Shown here in pieces: positions 1-6,419 of a DNA stretch of 9,484 bases (position 1 is its first letter; every line of letters begins with the position of its first letter). This stretch comes from Ruminococcaceae bacterium UBA5408. Its GTDB lineage: Bacteria; Bacillota; Clostridia; Oscillospirales; Acutalibacteraceae. The translations under genes were made by a program, and so were the position numbers. The stretch is from NCBI GenBank assembly GCA_002407645.1, contig DHNU01000043.1:15987-25470 (forward strand). Direction: 5' to 3'. The notes under the pieces are model-generated. The model was not told the origin of the DNA, did no database searches, and saw only the letters and a list, made by a program, of their open reading frames with translations.

Positions 1-743
1 GCCGCAATATCGAACCCTCCGACTTTTGAAAGAACATCGATTGGATTGTCCTTTTGGGGTTTATTTATTTCTATCGAATTTTTAATAACATCAATCTTTT
101 TTCTGAAAGCTTCCTGTGTAAGCCCTGCGCCTTTGCCCACAAGATTTTCTACTTCACAACCCTTTAATCCCAACAAAGACGCCAAAACCGCACTGCTTGT
201 TGTTGTATTCCCAATTCCCATCTCTCCGACGCCCAACAAGTCACAGCCGTTTTCATATGCCGTTTTGACAGCTTCGATACCTATTTCAACTGCCCTTTGA
301 GCCTCTTCATAACTCATGGCAGAACCATTTGCTATATTAGATGTTGATTTTCTTATTTTACGGTCAATAAGCTTAGGGTTTCTATATTCTGAATTTATCC
401 CCACATCTATTACCGTAACACTGCTTTTAGCTTGTTTTGCAAGGACGCATACACCTGTAATACCTTTAAGCATATTTATGGATTGCGCCAATGTTACCGA
501 TTGTGGAGCGGAAGCAACACCTTCTTCATAAACTCCGTTATCAGAAGCAAATACAAGAATTTGTCTTTTGTCGAGTTTGTTAAAAATTTTACCCGTTACA
601 GACGAAAGTTTTGCCGATATATCTTCAAGTCCGCCAAGGCTTCCCGGCGGTTTTGCAAGCATGTCAAACCGTTTTCTCGCCATCTTTTCGCTTTCTGTAT
701 CTACAGGCTTAATTTCGGAAATATATTTTTTATAGCCTAACAT
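1..743 (-). CDS. cobT: Nicotinate-nucleotide--dimethylbenzimidazole phosphoribosyltransferase, CobT (3' end outside window)
   Basis: Transfers phosphoribose from nicotinate mononucleotide to dimethylbenzimidazole (or another lower-ligand base), a late cytoplasmic step in the nucleotide-loop assembly of cobalamin. About 247 N-terminal residues are visible of a family that is normally near 350; the frame runs open off the left edge. Diagnostic signatures are KPPGSLGGLE at about residues 31-40, FASDNGVYEEGV shortly after, VIDVGIN in the middle, and GVGEMGIGNTTTSSA in the second half, which is the phosphoribosyl-binding glycine-rich segment. The ATG at 743 is preceded by AAGGAG with 8 nt spacing, which fixes the start. 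A B12 riboswitch and terminator lie upstream on the same strand, so expression should fall when cobalamin is plentiful. The gene is unrelated in function to the sugar operons to its right. Confidence 0.95.
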   Translation of the reverse strand, partial: MLGYKKYISEIKPVDTESEKMARKRFDMLAKPPGSLGGLEDISAKLSSVTGKIFNKLDKRQILVFASDNGVYEEGVASAPQSVTLAQSINMLKGITGVCVLAKQAKSSVTVIDVGINSEYRNPKLIDRKIRKSTSNIANGSAMSYEEAQRAVEIGIEAVKTAYENGCDLLGVGEMGIGNTTTSSAVLASLLGLKGCEVENLVGKGAGLTQEAFRKKIDVIKNSIEINKPQKDNPIDVLSKVGGFDIA

Positions 744-791
744 TATTTAAGCTCCTTAAAAAGTATTGTTTATTATGTATCCTAAGTATAT

Positions 792-824
792 AAAAATAAA
801 AACCCTGTCCTAAGACAAGGTTTT
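792..824 (-). terminator. Intrinsic terminator of the cobalamin riboswitch
   Basis: On the minus strand AACCTTGTC pairs with GACAGGGTT (9 bp, one G-U), flanked by A/T pairs, and is followed by a T-rich run. It lies between the riboswitch and cobT, about 50 bases before the start codon, where a riboswitch expression platform is expected. The ACCTTG of its 5' arm also occurs inside the aptamer, so alternative pairing is possible, but I could not fold the RNA to test this. Confidence 0.8.
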
Positions 825-884
825 GAAATCCAATAACATGTAATAAAGAATAATAAACAAAACAGTTAAATATTCTTTAAGCTA

Positions 885-1085
885 TCAAAATCCATGCCCC
901 ATATCCTGTGAAGCAAAAAGTGGAAACATATCGGCAGGTCTTCCGACTCAGACATCAGGCATTGTTTTTCCTTCCCAAGCAAATCTCAGTGGTATAAAAA
1001 CAACTACGTCAATACGGCAGCAGGACTGTTCAAGGTTCTCACTTGATTCCCTATTCTCACACAGATTTTACTATGTGCACCGATA
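885..1085 (-). promoter_or_regulatory. Cobalamin (B12) riboswitch aptamer upstream of cobT
   Basis: Read on the minus strand, the segment carries the conserved blocks of the cobalamin aptamer in the right order: GGTGC near 1082-1077, AGGGAAT at about 1052-1046, the CAGTCCTGCTGCCGT region at about 1028-1014, CCACTG near 992, and the B12 box at 949-932 (GTCGGAAGACCTGCC-like). Outer limits are approximate because the P1 stem is A/T-rich. Together with the terminator downstream it should switch off cobT transcription when adenosyl- or hydroxocobalamin binds. Confidence 0.9.
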
Positions 1086-1109
1086 ATAAACTTATTCAAT
1101 TATATTTAT

Positions 1110-1138
1110 ATAATAACAGCGCTTTCAAATATAGTCAA
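1110..1138 (-). promoter_or_regulatory. Sigma-A-type promoter for the riboswitch-cobT transcript
   Basis: TTGACT (-35, 1138-1133) and TATTAT (-10, 1115-1110) are separated by exactly 17 bp on the minus strand, placing transcription start around 1103, about 20 bases before the riboswitch core. The spacer holds TGAAAGCGCTGTTA, which is one base from the end-to-end symmetric pattern of a CcpA cre site; that part is weak. Confidence 0.7.
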
Positions 1139-1241
1139 TAATATTAATTTGCTTTGTTTCTACTAAAAACATGATATTTCATTCTATTAATTCAATATTA
1201 TTATACTTTTCTTCAGTTTTTAACCCCCAAATTAATTGCAT

Positions 1242-1279
1242 AAAAAAGACAAAGCGCCTAAATCGGTGCTTTGTCTTTT
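1242..1279 (-). terminator. Strong, potentially bidirectional terminator ending the aldolase operon; copy 1 of an exact 38-base repeat
   Basis: AAAAGACAAAGC pairs with GCTTTGTCTTTT (12 bp) and extends by one G-U and two G-C pairs to about 15 bp around a six-base loop. On the minus strand the hairpin ends in six T's, so it terminates the operon whose last gene stops at 1340; A-runs on the other side let it work both ways. The same 38 bases recur in the same orientation at 9306-9343. Confidence 0.9.
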
Positions 1280-1339
1280 TATATGGAATAGCTTATATTC
1301 CACTTACTTTTTGTATGTGCCTATATGCCTATATTAATA

Positions 1340-2230
1340 TTACGCCTTGTTTTCTGAACCCAACAAGATTATTTTCTGTTTTACAATTTCCTTTAGAGCT
1401 TCTAAAGGTTTTTTGTTTGCAGTACATGGCCAAATAGCCATATTTTCAGTTTCGTTGAGCTGCTTTTTCATAGCCGAATAGTAAGCCGAAAGCATTTCTG
1501 AAAAAATATTTAATTTGCATATTCCGAGATTTACCGATTTTTTAATTAATTCATCGGGTGTGCCAGAACCTCCGTGCATTACCATCGGAACAGTGGATAA
1601 GCTGTTTAACTGTTCTAATCTGTCAAAGTGTATTTTAGGTTTGTGTACATATACGCCGTGTGCCGTGCCTACTGCAACAGCCAAACAATCAACGTTTGTG
1701 CTTTCAATAAAATATGTCATCTGTGATGGGTCTGTAAGGAAATCATCAGGATTGTCAAATTCAGCACCTTTTTCTTTTTTCACTCCGGTTTCAGAATTTC
1801 CCACAATACCGTCTCCGACATGTCCGAGTTCAGCTTCAACAGTTACATCGAATTTATGTGCATAATCTGTTATTTCTTTAGTAATTTCAATGTTTTCTTC
1901 TAACGGAAGTGTTGACCCGTCAAACATAACAGAAGAAAAACCGCTGTCTATACATTTTTTTATGAATTCAACATCAGTCGCATGATCCAAATGTATGCAA
2001 ACAGGGACATCGGATTTTTCGGCCATAGACTTAAGACCCTCAATCCAATATTCAAGTTTATCGCCTTCCAAATCTACGGTGAGCCCCATTAGAATGACAG
2101 GCGATTTTAATTTCTCCGCTTCTTCGATTACCGCCATAGCCATATCATGATTACTTACGTCAAATGCTCCGACCGCATACTTTTTTTCTCTTGCATCTTT
2201 TAACATATTACTTAAATTAACCAGTGCCAT
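1340..2230 (-). CDS. Class II (zinc) ketose-bisphosphate aldolase, GatY/KbaY/FbaA family
   Basis: Cleaves a ketose mono- or bisphosphate to dihydroxyacetone phosphate and an aldehyde through a zinc-bound enediolate in a cytoplasmic TIM barrel. With the ATG at 2230 the protein has 296 residues, normal for the family. This start is chosen because GGAGG lies 8 nt upstream; a TTG five codons earlier overlaps that ribosome site. Visible active-site motifs are HLDHA (80-84, catalytic Asp82 and zinc ligand His83), EAELG (132-136), GTAHG (188-192, His191 zinc ligand), HGGSG (219-223, His219 zinc ligand) and KLNIFSE (239-245) for phosphate binding. The GTAHG and LGICK segments resemble tagatose-bisphosphate aldolase GatY, which fits a galactitol-type EIIC in the same operon, but substrate stereochemistry cannot be read from sequence. 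It is the last gene of the operon, 27 bases after the SDR gene. Confidence 0.92.
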   Translation of the reverse strand: MALVNLSNMLKDAREKKYAVGAFDVSNHDMAMAVIEEAEKLKSPVILMGLTVDLEGDKLEYWIEGLKSMAEKSDVPVCIHLDHATDVEFIKKCIDSGFSSVMFDGSTLPLEENIEITKEITDYAHKFDVTVEAELGHVGDGIVGNSETGVKKEKGAEFDNPDDFLTDPSQMTYFIESTNVDCLAVAVGTAHGVYVHKPKIHFDRLEQLNSLSTVPMVMHGGSGTPDELIKKSVNLGICKLNIFSEMLSAYYSAMKKQLNETENMAIWPCTANKKPLEALKEIVKQKIILLGSENKA

Positions 2231-2257
2231 AATAAAAGCCTCCAATTTATACTTCAG

Positions 2258-3025
2258 TTATCTCATTAACATTCCGCCGGTAACATCAACAGTCGTTCCT
2301 GTAATATAGTCGGCATTTTCAGATGCCAAAAATATAACTGCCTTTGCAACTTCTTCAGGTTCGGCGATTCTTCTTAACGGAATTCTGCTATTGTAATATT
2401 CTTCTCCCTCTTTAGTAGAAATAGCCTTTGATATCATATCTGTTTTCATCATTCCCGGAGCTATACAATTACAGTTAATACCGTACTTTGCCACTTCTCT
2501 TGCGAGTGAAACCGTAAACGTTACAAGTCCCGCCTTTGAAGCAGCGTAGTGTGCATGTCCTGTTGTTGAACCGTGAAAAGCAGCCTGAGAAACCACATTA
2601 ATTATTTTTCCTTTACAATTTCTGTCTATTAAATGGTTAATCATTTTTTTGCATAAAATAAACGGCGCCTCTAAGTTCACTTTTAATGTCTTTTCAAAAT
2701 CTTCAACCGCCATTTCTTTGACCGGCGATGATAGCCATATTCCTGCATTGTTAACCAAAATATCCACTTGTCCATATGTTTTGCAAGCTGTATCAAAAAG
2801 AAAATCCAAATCTTCTTTTTTTGACATATCGGCTTTAACGGCAATATTTTTCGTGTGAAAAGTTTTATTCATTTTATCTACAAGTTCGATTGTATCTTTT
2901 TCTTTCGAACGATAATTAACTACCACATTGGCGCCTTCAGCGGCAATTTCCTCACTTATTGCTCTTCCGAGTCCTCCGCCGCCGCCCGTAACAATTACAA
3001 CCTTACCATTTAAATTCATTTGCAT
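2258..3025 (-). CDS. Short-chain dehydrogenase/reductase (classical SDR, FabG-like)
   Basis: NAD(P)-dependent oxidoreductase that probably interconverts an alcohol and a ketone on the pathway's polyol or sugar. Its 255 residues are the standard length of a classical SDR. A Rossmann fold opens with TGGGGGLG (13-20, the TGxxxGxG cofactor motif), followed by NNAG (92-95), Asn117 in VNL, and the catalytic Ser146, Tyr160 and Lys164 (YAASK), then PGMMKTD (190-196) as the substrate-side loop and TGTTVDVTGG near the end. NYRS after the second beta strand leans toward NADP(H), although catabolic members may use NAD. The ATG at 3025 has GGAG 9 nt upstream; an ATG two codons later is less well spaced. 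It lies 18 bases after the hydroxyacid dehydrogenase stop and 27 bases before the aldolase, so all three are cotranscribed. Confidence 0.93.
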   Translation of the reverse strand: MQMNLNGKVVIVTGGGGGLGRAISEEIAAEGANVVVNYRSKEKDTIELVDKMNKTFHTKNIAVKADMSKKEDLDFLFDTACKTYGQVDILVNNAGIWLSSPVKEMAVEDFEKTLKVNLEAPFILCKKMINHLIDRNCKGKIINVVSQAAFHGSTTGHAHYAASKAGLVTFTVSLAREVAKYGINCNCIAPGMMKTDMISKAISTKEGEEYYNSRIPLRRIAEPEEVAKAVIFLASENADYITGTTVDVTGGMLMR

Positions 3026-3043
3026 TATAGATATCTCCTAAAA

Positions 3044-4099
3044 CTATTTTATATTAAACCTTTTATGATATGTATCATGGTTAATTACATATCGGGAATC
3101 TTCACCGCTTAATAATTTAATCATTTCCGCAGCAAGAAGTTTAGGCGAACTTGTAAACGCATCCCTTGTACCTCCCGCCAAATGCGGTGTTACAGTTACA
3201 TTGTCAAGTGTGAGAAGAGGATAATTTTTCGCAGGCGGTTCTTCATCAAATACATCCAAAGCCGCTCCCATAATCTGTTTTTTACTAAGAGCTTCATACA
3301 GAGCTTCTTCGTCAATAAGGCCAGAACGTGCAGTGTTTATTATATATGATGTCGGTTTCATAAGTTTAAATCTGTCTGCATTAATAAGATGTTCTGTTTC
3401 TTGCGTTAACCGTGCATGAACAGTGACAAAGTCGGAAACTTCCATTAGTTTGTCCAGTGAAAGCATCTGTACACCGTCGGGTCCTTCTTTAATAAACGGG
3501 TCATAAGCAACTATTTTCATATCAAACGAAGCAAGCCTTTTTGCAACTCTTCTGCCTACTTCTCCCAAGCCCACAATTCCTGCGACTTTATCTTTTAGGT
3601 CAGGTACACAATCTTTATTTGTGTAATCGCGCACCCATTGACCGTCTTTCAAATACTTGTGGCTTTTTGCAATATTTCTGCATTCTGAAATAAGCATACC
3701 TACAGTAAAATCCGCCACGGCATTTGCATTTCTTCCCGGGGTGTGAAAAACAGTTATACCTTTTTCATTTGCATAAGTGACGTTTACATTTTCATACCCG
3801 CCCCTTAAAACACCGACGGCTTTGAGTTTATCGCAATAATCCATTACTGCACTGTTTATAGGGCAAAACTGAGTAATTATAATATCTGCATCTTTAACTG
3901 CATCAAGAATATACTGCGGTACTTGGTATGCCTCCGAGCCTTTTGTTTCAATTAATAAGTTAATATTTTGAAGTTCTTCGTAACTTTCGGTTTTCCAGTC
4001 CAAAGTTTCAAGAGTTACTCGCTTTTTTTCAAATTCAGCGAATCCTTCTTTAATAAAATTTTGTGGAATGAGAAGATCTCCAATGCCAACAATTTTCAA
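3044..4099 (-). CDS. D-2-hydroxyacid dehydrogenase family protein (phosphoglycerate dehydrogenase-like), copy A
   Basis: NAD-dependent enzyme of the D-isomer-specific 2-hydroxyacid dehydrogenase superfamily, interconverting a 2-hydroxyacid or related hydroxyl compound and its keto form. The protein has 351 residues. The N-terminal substrate domain contains VLRGGYEN (98-104) and RNANAVADFTVGM (123-135); the Rossmann domain has GLGEVG (177-182) and an acidic residue at Asp200 that favours NAD. The catalytic triad is complete: Arg258 in NTARSG, Glu287 in DVFDEEP, His306 in TPHLAG. There is no C-terminal ACT domain, so it is not a full-length serine-pathway SerA. Translation begins at a TTG (4099) preceded by AAGGAAG with about 8 nt spacing; no nearby ATG competes. 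It is paralogous to the dehydrogenase at 8083-9123 on the opposite arm. It follows EIIC after about 100 bases that hold an attenuator-like structure. Confidence 0.92.
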   Translation of the reverse strand: MKIVGIGDLLIPQNFIKEGFAEFEKKRVTLETLDWKTESYEELQNINLLIETKGSEAYQVPQYILDAVKDADIIITQFCPINSAVMDYCDKLKAVGVLRGGYENVNVTYANEKGITVFHTPGRNANAVADFTVGMLISECRNIAKSHKYLKDGQWVRDYTNKDCVPDLKDKVAGIVGLGEVGRRVAKRLASFDMKIVAYDPFIKEGPDGVQMLSLDKLMEVSDFVTVHARLTQETEHLINADRFKLMKPTSYIINTARSGLIDEEALYEALSKKQIMGAALDVFDEEPPAKNYPLLTLDNVTVTPHLAGGTRDAFTSSPKLLAAEMIKLLSGEDSRYVINHDTYHKRFNIK

Positions 4100-4150
4100 T
4101 TTTTTAACTTCCTTTCAGTTTAAAATTCATACAATAAAAAATATTTTATT

Positions 4151-4189
4151 AAAAAGCCTTTCTTCAGGCTCCGCAGTTTTGCAGAGCCT
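4151..4189 (-). terminator. Attenuator-like overlapping hairpins between EIIC and dehydrogenase A
   Basis: Three short segments on the minus strand can pair in two exclusive ways. AGGCTC (4189-4184) pairs with GAGCCT (4171-4166), with three further inner pairs, or the AGCCT of the latter pairs with AGGCT (4159-4155), which is followed at once by TTTTT. The second form is a weak 5-bp intrinsic terminator, so it would reduce rather than stop transcription into the downstream dehydrogenase, SDR and aldolase genes. It could equally be an mRNA 3'-end stabiliser for the EIIC message. Confidence 0.5.
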
Positions 4190-4200
4190 GTATGGAAAAC

Positions 4201-5460
4201 TTAAGCAAATAACTTTGAGATTTCTATGATAATCCAACCCAGCGGTGTGTTATAAGGTGAAACAAGATTTCCGATTTGTACACCAGCCGCTCCGGAAGGC
4301 AATTCAACATTTGTTATAACTGCCGCTTGTGTAAAATACGGAGCTAAGAATGTACTTGCATAAAGGGCAATGGTAACAACAAAAAGTCCGGTTATAAATA
4401 TTCTGAACATATTCTTTTTGCAGAACGGAGCAACCATAGAAATTAAAAATACTATAGAGGCCAAATCCGTAAACGGAAGCATTTTGTTACCCGGCAGAAT
4501 AACCGCAAGCAATAATGAGCATGGGATAAGAAGTAGTCCGGTAGCAAGTATTGTCGGCTCACCGATTAAAAGCGCAGTATCCATGCCGATGAAAAACTCT
4601 CTGTTTGGGAAAATCTTTTTAAGTTTAATTTCAGCCGCTTCACGTACAATATTAACTCCTTCAACAACAACGCCAACCATAGATGGCAGTAATTTCATAA
4701 CAGCTGCCATCTGAACAGCAAGAAGTAAAACATTTCCCGGTTTCCAGCCTGCCAAAACTCCCAAAACAGCGCCGAGTACAGATGAAAGAACAAGTGAGTC
4801 ACCCAAAACTCCGAGTTTCTTTGTTATAGTATCTGGATTAATATCAATTTTGTTTAATCCGGGTATTTTATCAATTACAGCATTAACAAGAATCCCCACA
4901 GGTACATATGCAGTACATGTGGCATGTGGGAAAGAAACGCCCTTCATCCCATAACTTTCCTGAATCTTAGGTGCTGTTTTATCCCCTATCAGCAGCGCAA
5001 TAATGTATAATATCAGGCTTGCTGCAACGGATATCACCAAGTTATTTGTAATTGTATATATCATTGTTCCCGGAAGAAGAAGCAGCCAGAAATTGAAAAT
5101 ATCAAGGTTTACCGTTTTTGTAAGATTTAAAACCAGCATAATAATATTAACAGCAAATGCGCCTACAATAACAAACGGCACAAGAGAAGATGACCATGCT
5201 ATTTGAGCAGCCGTAGGCCATCCCACATCCAATACGGTAAACTTAAGTCCAAAACGGGTAACCATATCCTGTGCGGCAGGACCGACACTTTCCAAAAGCA
5301 ATCCTACAATAAGATTAATTCCTACAAAACCAACACCCACCAAAACAGCGGACTTAAACGCTTTTCCGATTTTCACACCGAAAATCAATGCGAGAATGAA
5401 GAAAATAATAGGCATCATACCTGCCGCACCCAATTTGATGATTTCATTAAACCATGCCAT
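4201..5460 (-). CDS. PTS EIIC component, galactitol (GatC/SgcC) family
   Basis: Integral membrane sugar/polyol-translocating subunit of a phosphotransferase system. The 419 residues match a complete EIIC-Gat protein. Hydrophobic segments span roughly 12-28, 38-56, 92-113, 122-160, 182-195, 222-238, 242-267, 297-323, 331-347 and 352-373, consistent with ten or so membrane passes. DTALLIGEPT (294-303) holds the GEP signature near the substrate site, and PGNKMLPF and SPYNTPLG are conserved surroundings. The ATG at 5460 is 11 nt from AGGAGG, slightly long; an ATG at 5467 is closer to it but opens only a six-codon frame. No EIIA or EIIB gene is present before or after it, so phosphorylation would need partners encoded elsewhere or it may act as a facilitator for the FGGY kinase. 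It is the first gene downstream of the minus-strand antitermination leader. Confidence 0.93.
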   Translation of the reverse strand: MAWFNEIIKLGAAGMMPIIFFILALIFGVKIGKAFKSAVLVGVGFVGINLIVGLLLESVGPAAQDMVTRFGLKFTVLDVGWPTAAQIAWSSSLVPFVIVGAFAVNIIMLVLNLTKTVNLDIFNFWLLLLPGTMIYTITNNLVISVAASLILYIIALLIGDKTAPKIQESYGMKGVSFPHATCTAYVPVGILVNAVIDKIPGLNKIDINPDTITKKLGVLGDSLVLSSVLGAVLGVLAGWKPGNVLLLAVQMAAVMKLLPSMVGVVVEGVNIVREAAEIKLKKIFPNREFFIGMDTALLIGEPTILATGLLLIPCSLLLAVILPGNKMLPFTDLASIVFLISMVAPFCKKNMFRIFITGLFVVTIALYASTFLAPYFTQAAVITNVELPSGAAGVQIGNLVSPYNTPLGWIIIEISKLFA

Positions 5461-5517
5461 AATACATAAATCCTCCTACATTTTAATTTAACCTTTTCTC
5501 TGCAACGACACAGAATG

Positions 5518-5536
5518 TTGTTTTATATATTCCTCC
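5518..5536 (-). promoter_or_regulatory. Conserved post-terminator leader box (GGAGG...TAAAACAA), minus copy
   Basis: Just beyond the terminator T-run the minus strand reads AAAGGAGG and then, after 6 bases, TAAAACAA. It looks like a ribosome site but no ATG, GTG or TTG follows at usable distance; the EIIC gene has its own AGGAGG at 5477-5472. The plus-strand leader has the same pair of motifs at 6473-6487 in the same relative place, so this is likely a conserved leader part of unknown role. Confidence 0.4.
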
Positions 5537-5542
5537 TTTCTG

Positions 5543-5590
5543 AAAATAAAAAAACGACTAAAGGCTGTTCTAAAAAACAACCTTTAGTCG
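5543..5590 (-). terminator. Regulated intrinsic terminator in the leader of the EIIC-dehydrogenase-SDR-aldolase operon
   Basis: On the minus strand CGACTAAAGG (5590-5581) pairs perfectly with CCTTTAGTCG (5564-5555), then a U-G pair and four more inner pairs close a small loop. TTTTTTTATTTT follows. It lies between the antiterminator gene and EIIC, so when it forms only the antiterminator gene is expressed. Its first seven bases (CGACTAA) are also the 3' arm of the antiterminator stem at 5584-5616, so the two structures exclude each other. Confidence 0.88.
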
Positions 5591-5624
5591 AATTCATTAA
5601 TCTACTATTCAACCAATTATTTTG
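5584..5624 (-). promoter_or_regulatory. Predicted antiterminator element (GlpP-type RNA target), minus copy
   Basis: Begins with CAAAATAATT (5624-5615), which contains the stop codon of the antiterminator gene, then a stem of TTGGTTGAAT (5616-5607) with ATTCGACTAA (5593-5584): ten contiguous pairs including two G-U, around a 13-base loop that starts AGT and ends TGA. The stem takes up the outer 5' arm of the terminator. The same box, spacing and stem recur at 6381-6419 on the other strand, with compensating base changes. Predicted by eye; not folded by computer. Confidence 0.75.
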
Positions 5625-6087
5625 TTTTGTAACTCCAAAGAGTTTCTTTGCTGCAGGTTATGCCCTTAAACTTCAACCGTTTGGCTTCTTCAATCATTTC
5701 CCTGCTGCTTACAAATCCCGCTAAAAAAAACGGTATATCTTTTATCTTTCTGAACTCATCAATATATTTCATACCGTAAAATGCGGGGCGAATTTCAACC
5801 GCATCACACGAAGATTCAGAAACTAATTTTAACGATGTTTCAAGGGATAAAGAATCGATAAGTACAATCCTTTGAATAGTGTAAATATCCAAATCCTTCA
5901 TATATTTTGTTCTAAATGGACTTGATACTATAACTACGTCAACGTTAAAAATCTGTTTTAGAAATTTTACTCCGTGTTTGTCAAGGTTAAGTCCACCAAT
6001 TAATTCGGAATTTACAATAACCTTTTTCCCGGATTTATGTACTTCGTCAACCATTGACTTTAAATTTCCGATATGAGTGTTGCTCAA
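5617..6087 (-). CDS. GlpP-family antiterminator (glycerol-3-phosphate-responsive antiterminator homologue); N-terminus uncertain
   Basis: RNA-binding antitermination protein of the GlpP family, a TIM-barrel-like fold that in Bacillus binds glycerol-3-phosphate and lets RNA polymerase read through leader terminators. The given start is the first conventional start codon in frame (TTG at 6087), yielding 156 residues, but coding homology continues upstream: IIPSIR and YIHLSNTHIGNL match the ILPAIR and DIHLGQLKG regions of Bacillus GlpP. The frame is open to a TGA at 6199-6201 with no ATG, GTG or TTG, so either an ATT start (6189 or 6183, the latter 9 nt after AAGGA) or a damaged 5' end is implied. 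Later conserved parts are ELIGGLNLDKHG, IQRIVLIDSLS and the terminal LW. Family-typical EVLPG and AGG ligand-pocket motifs read EIRPA and AGF, suggesting a different phosphorylated ligand. It lies between the two RNA switches it probably controls. Confidence 0.85.
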   Translation of the reverse strand: MSNTHIGNLKSMVDEVHKSGKKVIVNSELIGGLNLDKHGVKFLKQIFNVDVVIVSSPFRTKYMKDLDIYTIQRIVLIDSLSLETSLKLVSESSCDAVEIRPAFYGMKYIDEFRKIKDIPFFLAGFVSSREMIEEAKRLKFKGITCSKETLWSYKTK

Positions 6088-6234
6088 ATGAATATATGGA
6101 ATATCCTTTTTTAATGTGCTTGATAAATCTTTTATTTTTCTGATGGAAGGGATGATATAGAAGTCATTTTCAAACTCTTTAATTTCAATCCATCCTTTTC
6201 AAAAATCCTTTTCACAACTTGCTTTCGTGTGTTT

Positions 6235-6263
6235 ATGATATCTTTTCATTTTTGTCTTGTCAA
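6235..6263 (-). promoter_or_regulatory. Sigma-A-type promoter for the antiterminator-EIIC-aldolase operon
   Basis: A perfect TTGACA (-35, 6263-6258) and TATCAT (-10, 6240-6235) are 17 bp apart on the minus strand. Start would be near 6228, giving a leader of about 40-45 bases before the probable ATT start codons of the antiterminator gene, or about 140 to the TTG. The -35 sits in ACATTGACAA, which is repeated in inverted orientation around the -35 of the divergent promoter. Confidence 0.72.
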
Positions 6264-6310
6264 TGTCACTTATCACTAAATAATTTAAATTTTATTGTGA
6301 TTTTTGTACA

Positions 6311-6340
6311 TTGACAACATTGTTCCATAACAAGTAAACT
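6311..6340 (+). promoter_or_regulatory. Probable promoter for the kinase-dehydrogenase operon
   Basis: TTGACA (6311-6316) is followed after 18 bp by TAAACT (6335-6340), a 4/6 match to the -10 consensus. The -35 lies in ACATTGACAA, the mirror image of that on the opposite strand at 6267-6258, giving a symmetric divergent pair. An ACATTG direct repeat with 9-bp period covers 6308-6322. An alternative is TTGACG (6353-6358) with TTAAAC (6376-6381). The start would lie about 30 bases before the leader switch. Confidence 0.55.
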
Positions 6341-6353
6341 ATATATCAAGATT

Positions 6354-6363
6354 TGACGCGTCA
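6354..6363. promoter_or_regulatory. Ten-base perfect palindrome TGACGCGTCA, possible operator
   Basis: A perfect palindrome, relatively G+C-rich for its surroundings, sits just downstream of the presumed plus-strand start site and before the leader switch. It could bind a dimeric repressor. No DNA-binding regulator gene is in the window and it is too short to fit a CcpA cre site. Confidence 0.3.
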
Positions 6364-6380
6364 TTTGGGTATGCTTTAAA

Positions 6381-6419
6381 CAAAATAATTATCCGAATAG
6401 TGATATTGAATTCGGCTAA
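6381..6419 (+). promoter_or_regulatory. Predicted antiterminator element (GlpP-type RNA target), plus copy
   Basis: CAAAATAATT (6381-6390) overlaps a stem of TTATCCGAAT (6389-6398) with ATTCGGCTAA (6410-6419): nine pairs and one U-C mismatch around an 11-base loop beginning AGT and ending TGA. The 3' arm includes the first seven bases of the terminator stem (CGGCTAA), so only one can form. Relative to the copy at 5584-5616 the pair C6393-G6415 becomes U-A, and the terminator partner changes with it (C6448 to U), keeping both alternative structures paired. Confidence 0.75.

Noticed and set aside
46..740. Plus-strand open frames across the cobT region.
   Set aside because: They are antisense to cobT, whose family motifs are unambiguous, and have no family resemblance or convincing ribosome sites.
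1110..1138. Near-cre sequence (TGAAAGCGCTGTTA) inside the cobT promoter.
   Set aside because: One mismatch at a conserved end position and no reason for carbon catabolite control of B12 synthesis; kept only as a note.
1171..1437. An 88-codon plus-strand frame.
   Set aside because: It runs through the terminator hairpin and the 3' end of the aldolase gene, with low-complexity hydrophobic composition and no ribosome site.
5449..5467. Six-codon frame MYYGMV overlapping the EIIC start, with better spacing to AGGAGG than the EIIC ATG.
   Set aside because: Too short to support as a leader peptide; the spacing to the EIIC ATG is still workable.
6199..6246. An ATG-started frame (MKRYHK..) runs in phase into the antiterminator gene and is split from it only by the TGA at 6199-6201, which might suggest stop-codon readthrough or recoding.
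   Set aside because: The ATG lies between the -35 and -10 of a near-perfect promoter, so it would not be in the mRNA; the peptide has no family resemblance and no ribosome site.
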